From Isoetes taiwanensis (taxonomy: Eukaryota; Streptophyta; Lycopodiopsida; Isoetales; Isoetaceae), in contig JAJEKV010000018.1 of NCBI GenBank assembly GCA_021234155.1, positions 13,433,552 to 13,497,551 of the forward strand: a DNA stretch of 64,000 bases, given 5' to 3'. Positions 56,806 to 64,000 of the stretch are shown piece by piece. The translations under genes were made by a program, and so were the position numbers. The first letter of the stretch is position 1; every line of letters starts with the position of its first letter. The notes below the pieces were generated by a model. The model did not search any database. It was not told the origin of the DNA and saw only the letters and a list, made by a program, of their open reading frames with translations.

Positions 56806-58650
56806 TGGCCCATTCACATGATGGGTATTTTTGGCAGCAGCGTCCACGTCGCGGAACCTTGCCTCACGCTTTGAAAAATTGTGACGCCACGCACGCGGGC
56901 CAGCTGCTACAGGTGGCTGCAAAGGGGCCCTTGCTGCTGCGCCGCCATGTACGAGAGGACTTCATATTCACATGAGAGATCACGGCAACGGCATCGGCAT
57001 CGGCTGCGGATTTCGGAACTTCTTCTCACCATTTCGGTTTCATAGCAGTCGATCCAAATCCTTTTGTCTTCAGTCCAACCCAAGGATTTTTGCAGCCTTT
57101 AGACAAACCGAACCTGTGATGCAGAGCAAGCTTTTCGTGACAAAACCGTAAATCGGATCCCGATAATTCCTAATCTCTGATCCATTCCAAATCCCCATTC
57201 TGAATTTCTGATCCCTGATCTCTGATCTGCCTGTCCATCCACATTCCCAATCCGAATCTTTCATCCAAATCTTTCATCCAAATCTTTGAGCAGGCATACG
57301 AATCTTTCATCCCAAATTGTTGATCCCGAGTCCCAAGAATCCATCTCGATATGGATTTGAATTCGCTCCCATTGATCTTGAAGAAGAGGATGACATTGAG
57401 ATTGTGCCCTCTCCACGCAGACTCCCTATTGTTGATCGAAGAAGAATCTTGTAAACCGAAGAAGCTGCATGAAGATGATATTGAGAACGAGGACGCTTCT
57501 CAAACCAATCAATGCAAAGAGAAAGCGAGAAACTATGGCCTCCAAATGCCATAGAAATTCTTGTGGAGGAGTACTGTGATGTCAAACTCAATAAGCTGAA
57601 CGGTGGAAATTTCAGGAAGAAAGATTACATTGCAATTGCTGAGAGATTGAACGCCGAGCTGCAAATGGTGTACTCGCATAAACAGGTAAAGAATAAGATT
57701 GAGGGTTTGATTAAGAAATATAAGTCTGAGAAGCAAAAGAAATCTAGGACCGGTTCAATTCCAAGTAATTGGCAATTTTTCGATCAATTTGATGTTTTGC
57801 TTGGGGAATCTTCCAAAGTTGTTGGTTTGCCAGGGGGTTCCACAGAGGCTGGCTTTAAGCCTTGCACAAAGCGTAAGCTTAGTCAGGCAGCTAGTTCTGG
57901 ATCAATTGCTACAAAGGCTAGTTCTTGCTCAGTGGCTACAAAAGATAGTATTGTTAAAAGAAAAAAGTTTTGTGGAAGTAATACTGTCACTGATCCAGAT
58001 GCTCCAAGGCCAGAGTATACAGTTGTAACACCCAAATCCACCAACTCAGTTCCTGTGCCAGTGCCAACAGAAGATGCTGATGCACGAGATGATGAGATCT
58101 CATCACCAACAGAAAAGGAATTGAAAATCACATCTTCTGGTTTGCGAGGGAAGAAAACCAGAGCACGTCGTGCTGAGGAAGGTACCAAATCTGCTGCAAT
58201 TATCCTTGCTGAGGCCATGCGTGATGTTACAAACATTCACAAGGAATTGAAGTTAATGGAGTTGAAACAACGCGCTGAGGCTGAGGACAGAAGAGCAGAG
58301 GCTAGGAAAGAGGCAGAAGCTAGACGTGAAGATGCAATTTGAAGGCAAGAACTTCTGGCACTAGAGGCTACGAAACGGAAAGAGGAGTTGCAATTGCAAC
58401 TAACCCAGATGAAGATGCAGTTGCAGATCCAGCTTCAAGGACGCCCATCCAATATATTTGATCTCCCAGGCTCGGATATGCATGACGGTGGTTTTCCTAG
58501 TACTCAAACATCCCAAGGTCATCCATTTTGATTTTTTTGTTTATCTTTTTTGAGTTTATGTCTTAAGTGATGGTGGTATCATTTTAATATAATATAAGTT
58601 TGTGAGTTTCTTTGATTTCAATGTAATGCAATCTAAAGAATGCAATGTAA
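56806..58650 (+). mobile_element. PIF/Harbinger copy A (partial)
   Basis: It starts TGGCCCATTCACATGA directly after TAA (56803-56805), then a GC-rich leader, a repeated CCAAATCTTTCATCC leader and a Myb/MADF-like gene. It ends at 58650 in the AATGTAATGCAATC repeat, where copy B begins. The transposase half is absent. Confidence 0.8.
57352..58520 (+). pseudogene. Harbinger Myb/MADF-like gene, copy A
   Basis: PIF/Harbinger elements carry a second gene for a Myb/SANT or MADF-like DNA-binding protein needed with the transposase. Here the trihelix-type domain is well preserved from 57530 (KLWPPNAIEILVEEYCDVKL, QVKNKIEGLIKKYKSEK, PSNWQFFDQFDVLLG), followed by a basic linker (KRKKFCGSN) and a Glu/Arg/Ala-rich coiled coil (RRAEAEDRRAEARKEAEARRE type). 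The acidic N-terminus (57352-57530) has shifted frames against copy C. A TGA at 58340-58342 replaces CGA of copy C and cuts off the coiled coil, which otherwise continues to GHPF at about 58530. Confidence 0.85.
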
Positions 58651-58984
58651 TGGCCCATTCACATGATGGGTATTTTTGGCAGCAGCGTCGACGTCGCGGA
58701 AACTTGCCTCAACGCGCTTCGAAAAATTGTGACGCCACGCGTGCTGCTGCATGCGGGCCAGCTGCTACAGGTGGCTGCAAAGGGGCCCTTGCTGCTGCGC
58801 CGCCATGTACGAGAGGATTTCATATTCACATGAGAGATCACGGCAACGGCATCGGCTGCGGATTTCGGAACTTCTTCTTCTCACCATTTCGGTTTCATAG
58901 CAGTCGATCCAAATCCTTTTGTCTTCAGTCCAACCCAAGGATTCTTTGGTTTCAATGCAATGCAATCTAAAGAATTCAATGTAA
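58651..58984 (+). mobile_element. PIF/Harbinger copy B (short, about 330 bp)
   Basis: It starts TGGCCCATTCACATGA after TAA and keeps only the GC-rich leader up to CCAACCCAAGGATT. It then jumps to the 3' segment TTTCAATGCAATGCAATC before copy C starts. No coding part is left. Confidence 0.8.
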
Positions 58985-59519
58985 TGGCCCATTCACATGA
59001 TGGGTATTTTTGGCAGCAGCGTCGACGTCGCGGAAACTTGCCTCACCGCGCTTCGAAAAATTGTGACGCCGCGCATGCTGCTGCACGCGGGCCAGCTGCT
59101 ACAGGTAGCTGCAAAGGGGCCTTGCTGCTACGCCGCCATGTACGAGAGGACTTCATATTCACATGAGAGATCACGGCAACGGCATCGGCTCGGATTTCGG
59201 GACTTCTTCTTCTCACCATTTCGGTTTCATAGCAGTCGATCCAAATCCTTTTGTCTTCAGTCCAACCCAAGGATTTTTGCAGCCTTTAGACAAACCGAAC
59301 CTGTGATGCAGAGCAAGCTTTCAGACAAACCGGAATTGTGATCCCGATAATTCCTAATCTCTGATCCATTCCAAATCCCCAATCCGAATTTCTGATCCCT
59401 GATCTTTGATCTGCCCGTCCATCCACATTCCCAATCCGAATCTTTCATCCAAATCTTTGAGCAGGCATACGAATCTTTCATCCCAAATTGTTGATCCCGA
59501 GTCCGGCAATCCATCTGAT

Positions 59520-60623
59520 ATGGATTTGAATTCCGTCCCCATTGATCTTGAAGAAGAGGATGACATTGAGATTGTGCCCTCCACGCAGCTCCCTACTGTT
59601 GACGAAGAAGAATCTTCAGAAACTGAAGAAGCAGACGAAGATGATATTGAGAACGAGGACGCTTCTCAGTCCGTCAATGCAGCAGGAAAGCAGAAACTAT
59701 GGCCTCCAAATGCCATAGAAATTCTTGTGGAGGAGTACTGTGATGTCAAACTCAATAAGCTGAACGGTGGAAATTTCAGGAAGAAAGATTACATTGCAAT
59801 TGCTGAGAGATTGAATGTCGAGCTGCAAATGGTGTACTCGCATAAACAGGTAAAGAATAAGATTGAGGGTTTGATTAAGAAATATAAGTCTGAGAAGCAA
59901 AAGAAATCTAGGACCGGTTCAATTCCAAGTAATTGGCAATTTTTCGATCAATTTGATGTTTTGCTTGGGGAATCTTCCAAAGTTGTTGGTTTGCCTGGGG
60001 GTTCCACAGAGGCTGGCTTTAAGCCTTGCACAAAGCGTAAGCTTAGTTAGGCAGCTAGTTCTGGATCAATTGCTACAAAGGCTAGTTCTTGCTCAGTGGC
60101 TACAAAAGATAGTATTGTTAAAAGAAAAAAGTTTTGTGGAAGTAATATTGTCACTGATCCAGATGCTCCAAGGCCAGAGTATACAGTTGTAACACCCAAA
60201 TCCACCAACTCAGTTCCTGTGCCAGTGCCAACAGAAGATGCTGATGCACGAGATGATGAGATCTCATCACCAACAGAAAAGGAATTGAAAATCACATCTT
60301 CTGGTTTGCGAGGGAAGAAAACCAGAGCACGACGTGCTGAGGAAGGTACCAAATCTGCTGCAATTATCCTTGTTGAGGCCATGCGTGATGTTACAAACAT
60401 TCACAAGGAATTGAAGTTAATGGAGTTGAAACAACGCGCTGAGGCTGAGGACAGAAGAGCAGAGGCTAGGAAAGAGGCAGAAGCTAGACGTGAAGATGCA
60501 ATTCGAAGGCAAGAACTTCTGGTACTAGAGGCTACGAAACGGAAAGAGGAGTTGCAATTGCAACTAACCCAGATGAAGATGCAGTTGCAGATCCAGCTTC
60601 AAGGACCCAGCCAGTATATTTGA
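59520..60623 (+). pseudogene. Harbinger Myb/MADF-like gene, copy C
   Basis: The ATG at 59520 opens an acidic N-terminus (DLEEEDDIEIVPS, EEESSETEEADEDDIENEDA), then the trihelix domain (LWPPNAIEILVEEYCDVKL; YSHKQVKNKIEGLIKKYKSE; NWQFFDQFDVLLG). A TAG at 60048-60050 replaces CAG of copies A and D, after KPCTKRKLS. The frame continues to 60623 with the basic linker and coiled coil ending KMQLQIQLQGPSQYI. The coiled coil, probably for pairing with transposase, is open here where copy A has a stop. The single nonsense change is the only lesion I see. Confidence 0.88.
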
Positions 60624-60785
60624 TCTCCCAGGCTCGGATATGCATGATGGTGGTTTTCCTAGTACTCAAACATCCCAAGGTCATCCATTTTGATTTTTTT
60701 GTTTATCTTTTTTGAGTTTATGTCTTAAGTGATGGTGGTATCATTTTAATATTATAATATAAGTTTGTGAGTTTCTTTGATTTCA

Positions 60786-60960
60786 ATACAATGCAATCTA
60801 AAGAATGCAATGTAAGGTTCTTTAATGTAAATAATGTAATGTAAAGAATGCAATATAAGATTCTTTAATGTAATGTAAGATTCTTTAATGTAAAAGATTG
60901 TGATGTTAAGAATGTAATGTAATGTAATTCTTTAAGAATGTAAGATTTGGTTTACAAATC
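60786..60960. repeat. AATGTAA/AAAGAATG-rich repeat
   Basis: Degenerate copies of AATGTAATGTAA and AAAGAATGCAAT alternate across about 170 bp between the convergent Harbinger genes. It contains many TAA words, the target triplet of these elements. Confidence 0.8.
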
Positions 60961-61110
60961 ATGTAAACGTACAATTCAAATAGGTAAACTCACAAACATA
61001 ACTAAATATCCAAACTCAAGACTCATATTGTCAATTACATAAACTCAAATTTCTTTCAAATGTAAAGTTTAAACATTTACAATTCATAAACGATTTTTTT
61101 CTTTCATGTA

Positions 61111-62435
61111 CTAAAAAACAGTGTCCCTTAGCAATTTGCCATCTCGTCTGCGTGCAGTCTCCCCTTGATTTAGTGGCTCATCACCATACAAAATCACATG
61201 ACCATCATAAAATTCATCCTCATTTTCCATCTGAAGGTAGTTGTGCAGTACACAACAGGCAATGACCACTTTAGGAGCATGGGGCATTCGAACATGAAGG
61301 TAGTTGTGCAGTACACAACAGGCAATGACCACTTTAGGAGCATGGGGCATTCGAACAGGTAAGTCTTTCAATATGGTCCATCGTCCTTTTAACAAAGCAA
61401 AAGCATTATCTATAACAACTCTAGCCTGGGACAAATGCTTAGAAAAGACTATCTGATCCCGGGGATCACTTCTTTTCTTCTTTACAACGAGCATGTACTC
61501 CGAGGTGGGATATCCCGAATCCGCTATGATGTACGGTAACACCCTTCTACCATGCAAGCGCCTCGAAGGACCACTCAAGATACGTCTCCTAGACAATTTG
61601 GCATATAAAGGAGTCTTGTAGAAGTGACTCGTGTCATGAGCACCTCCGGGAGCATCACAGCAAACGTCCCAAAAAATCAAATTAGGATCACAAACTGCTT
61701 GCAACAATATCGAAAAGAAATCATGCACGCACCAATAATCACCACGCCAAATTTCCTTTTCGGAGAACAACTCGAAGGGAATGTGCGTGCCATCTATAGC
61801 TCCACAGAACACGGGCACACCGGATATAGCTCAAAAGCACGCATAATTTCTCTAAGCCTCTCACCGGGGAGTCATTATGAACATGGGCCCGAAATGTGTT
61901 GAGATAATGCCGACAACAATTCCGGTGGTACTTGTGTAATCGTGCTAGCACCCAATCCAAATTGCTCGCACAAATAAAGCATTTTTATTGTGTGTGCAAG
62001 CCTAAAGAGTACTCTTTAGAATCGCTTTTAATCTTCTCTATTGGCTCCACGACCATAGTTTGAAGATACGCTTGTGGAATATGTGGGAACTTAATTGCAG
62101 TAACTTCTCAAGCGAATGTGCACCCATCCTATAAAACTAACGGAATTTATACTCACCACAAATGCCGGATTCCAGCCACAATGTCTTTGCTTCATCTCGA
62201 TTCCAAAATGTGATCGCCTTGGATAGATCCAATACTCTCGTGGTTTATTTCTTGGTTGAAGCATCGTAGTGAGAAAATGAATGCAAAGATTCATGATGAG
62301 TTCAAAAACTTCTTCAAAATCCGAGATATTGTGCAAAGAATCCATTTCGTCTTCATCATCGGACGATGATAGTATGGCAGCATGAGAGAGCACGCAATCC
62401 ATACTATGGGAAAAGGAACTACGCAATCCAGACAC
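61111..62435 (-). pseudogene. PIF/Harbinger DDE transposase (frameshifted)
   Basis: This is the nuclease that cuts and joins Harbinger ends. The main frame (61818-61111) shows CGAIDGTHIPFELFSEKE with the first Asp, PGGAHDTSHF with the second Asp, ADSGYPTSEYML, and VVIDNAFALLKGRW, where family members usually have Glu in place of the Asp of IDNAF. The N-terminal part is in other frames at 61960-61739 and 62435-62091 (EYWIYPRRSHFGIEMKQRH), so at least two shifts break it. A 63-bp tandem duplication repeats MPHAPKVVIACCVLHNYL near the C-terminus. It faces the Myb-like gene convergently. Confidence 0.9.
61233..61358. repeat. 63-bp in-frame tandem duplication in transposase
   Basis: The unit GAAGGTAGTTGTGCAGTACA.. 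begins at 61233 and again at 61296, and the copies look identical apart from edge bases. It adds 21 residues to the transposase frame without a shift. Confidence 0.93.
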
Positions 62436-62795
62436 CTGCTAGTTCAGGCTTAAATCTTGGCTGCTAGCATTCCAATCTCAAGGATAAGAAATCGATGATG
62501 TCAAGAACAAGAAATCTCCGCATAAACATAATTGGCTGTGGTCGATAATTGGCTCCAGCAGGGGCGTGAGAGCCATGCTATGGAAAAGGGAACGTGAGAG
62601 CGTGGTCGATTTTCTTGAGCGTGGTCGATTTAACGTGAGAGCTGCTTTTTCGAAAAACAGCCCGTTAAAAAATGCCGGAAATGCTGGCGCCGATCCCTAA
62701 GCGCATGTGAACATACCAGCAGCCTGCTGCACCGCCACAAAATTTCCGCCAAAATAATTTTGCCGTTGCCGGCCTCATGTGAATCCAGCATTTAA

Positions 62796-64000
62796 TGGCC
62801 CATTCACATGATGGGTATTTTTGGCAAAGAAAGCGTCGACATGCTGAAACTTGCCTCACCGGGCCGAAAAATTAGACGCGTTCACAGCGCGGCGCCGCGA
62901 CGCGGGCCAGTACTACGGTGGTCGCAAAGGGGCTCTTGCTGCTGCGCCGCCATGTACGAGAGGATTTCATATTCACATGAGAGATCACGGCAACGGCATC
63001 GGCTGCGGATTTCAGAACTTCTTCTCACCATTTCGGTTTCATAGCAGTCGATCCAAATCCTTTTGTCTTCAGTCCAACCCAAGGATTTTTGCAGCCTTTA
63101 GACAAACCGAACCTGTGATGCAGAGCAAGCTTTCAGACAAACCGGAATTGTGATCCCGATAATTCCTAATCTCTGATCCATTCCAAATCCCCAATCCGAA
63201 TTTCTGATCCCTGATCTCTCGATCCGCCCATTCCATCCACATTCCTAATCCGAATCTTTCATCCAAATCTTTCATCCAAATCTTTGAGCGGTGCATACTA
63301 ATCTTTCATCCCAAATTGTTGATCCCGAGTCCAAAGAATCCATCCGATATGGATTTGAATTCCGTCCCCATTGATCTCAAGAAGAGGATGACATTGAGAT
63401 TGTGCCCTCCACGCAGCCTCCCTACCGTTGATCGAAGAAGAATCTTTGGCGAAGAAGCGATTTAAGATGATATTGAGAACGAGGATGCTTCTCAGTCCGT
63501 CAATGCAGCAGAAAAGCAGAAACTATGGCCTCCAAATGCCATAGAAATTCTTGTGGAGGAGTACTGTGATGTCAAACTCAATAAGCTGAACAGTGGAAAT
63601 TTCAGGAAGAAAGATTACATTGCAATTGCTGAGAGATTGAACGCCGAGCTGCAAATGGTGTACTCGCATAAACAGGTAAAGAATAAGATTGAGGGTTTGA
63701 TTAAGAAATATAAGTATGAGAAGCAAAAGAAATCTAGGACCGGTTCAATTCCAAGTAATTGGCAATTTTTCGATCAATTTGATGTTTTGCTTGGGGAATC
63801 TTCCAAGGTTGTTGGTTTGCCAGGGGGTTCCACAGAGGCTGGCTTTAAGCCTTGCACAAAGCGTAAGCTTAGTCAGGCAGCTAGTTCTGGATCAATTGCT
63901 ACAAAGGCTAGTTCTTGCTCAGTGGCTACAAAAGATAGTATTGTTAAAAGAAAAAAGTTTTGTGGAAGTAATATTGTCACTGATCCAGATGCTCCAAGGC
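62796..64000 (+). mobile_element. PIF/Harbinger copy D (runs off the window)
   Basis: It starts TGGCCCATTCACATGA after TAA and repeats the leader, then the Myb/MADF-like gene. Its leader is more diverged from A-C in the first 120 bp. Confidence 0.83.
63349..64000 (+). pseudogene. Harbinger Myb/MADF-like gene, copy D (partial)
   Basis: The ATG at 63349 matches copy C, but small deletions shift the acidic N-terminus and bring stops near 63465. The trihelix domain is open again from about 63470 (LWPPNAIEILVEEYCDVKL, with NSGNF for NGGNF) to the window edge, through KRKLSQAASS (CAG intact, unlike copy C) and KRKKFCGSN. The 3' end is outside the window. Confidence 0.82.

Larger units (their letters stand above)
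58985..62792. mobile_element. PIF/Harbinger copy C (complete layout)
   Basis: It starts TGGCCCATTCACATGA and ends with the complement of an ATTCACATGA-containing repeat at about 62775-62790, with TAA on both sides (58982-58984; 62793-62795). It carries a plus-strand Myb/MADF-like gene (59520-60623) and a minus-strand DDE transposase gene (62435-61111), convergent around an AATGTAA-rich repeat. The length of about 3.8 kb and two-gene layout fit an autonomous Harbinger. Both genes are broken. Confidence 0.85.

Noticed and set aside
58602-59341. Frames of 60-122 codons in the Harbinger leader
   Set aside because: They are GC-rich leader sequence repeated in copies A to D, not conserved in frame.

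Overview
This window is nuclear DNA of a land plant. The evidence is an L1-type LINE with a plant zf-RVT tail, chromodomain Gypsy elements, short-LTR Copia elements, PIF/Harbinger elements with a Myb/MADF partner gene, Tourist and hAT miniature elements, a Helitron remnant, and a split nuclear gene for a mitochondrial complex I assembly factor whose protein most resembles plant homologues. The sequence is AT-rich and intron-rich. I cannot name the species. No rRNA, tRNA, CRISPR array or bacterial operon was seen.

Region 1 (1-25100) is a scrambled cluster of one Gypsy chromovirus family. Its LTRs are about 2.3-2.4 kb, start TGTAACGG, end in CA, and are followed by a Met-tRNA-type primer site (TGGTATCAGAGC). 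Most copies lie on the minus strand and share LTRs, so internal sequence is found on both sides of an LTR. They are broken by plus-strand pieces of the same family (762-5869, 18309-18660, 24640-25093). One junction forms a palindrome of two LTR ends only 156 bp apart. A 6.5 kb LINE (6868-13372) sits in one LTR with an 11-bp target duplication. A 603-bp hAT-like miniature element (15277-15879) and a composite insertion (16083-17512) interrupt an integrase.

Region 2 (25100-36200) is mostly anonymous. It holds a minus-strand LTR with a GC-rich hairpin near its end (27077-28132), a decayed ISCU-like gene fragment (28897-29330), a GC-rich low-complexity block (31640-31985) and a decayed Helitron Rep/helicase gene (33160-34890).

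Region 3 (36200-56615) is one host gene on the minus strand, an NDUFAF5-like gene that I could reconstruct as 11 exons with an uninterrupted 336-codon reading frame. Its ninth intron (37097-50431, 13.3 kb) holds a three-level nest: a small Copia-like element (TSD GTCAG) contains a Copia element (TSD TAGAC), which contains a nearly intact Copia element. A Tourist MITE (TSD TTA) sits in the outermost right LTR. The last coding exon is duplicated just downstream of the stop codon.

Region 4 (56806-64000) is a head-to-tail cluster of four PIF/Harbinger copies that starts 190 bp upstream of the NDUFAF5 start codon. One copy has both the Myb/MADF-like gene and a convergent DDE transposase gene. Each copy of the Myb-like gene is broken at a different place. 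The cluster runs off the right edge of the window.
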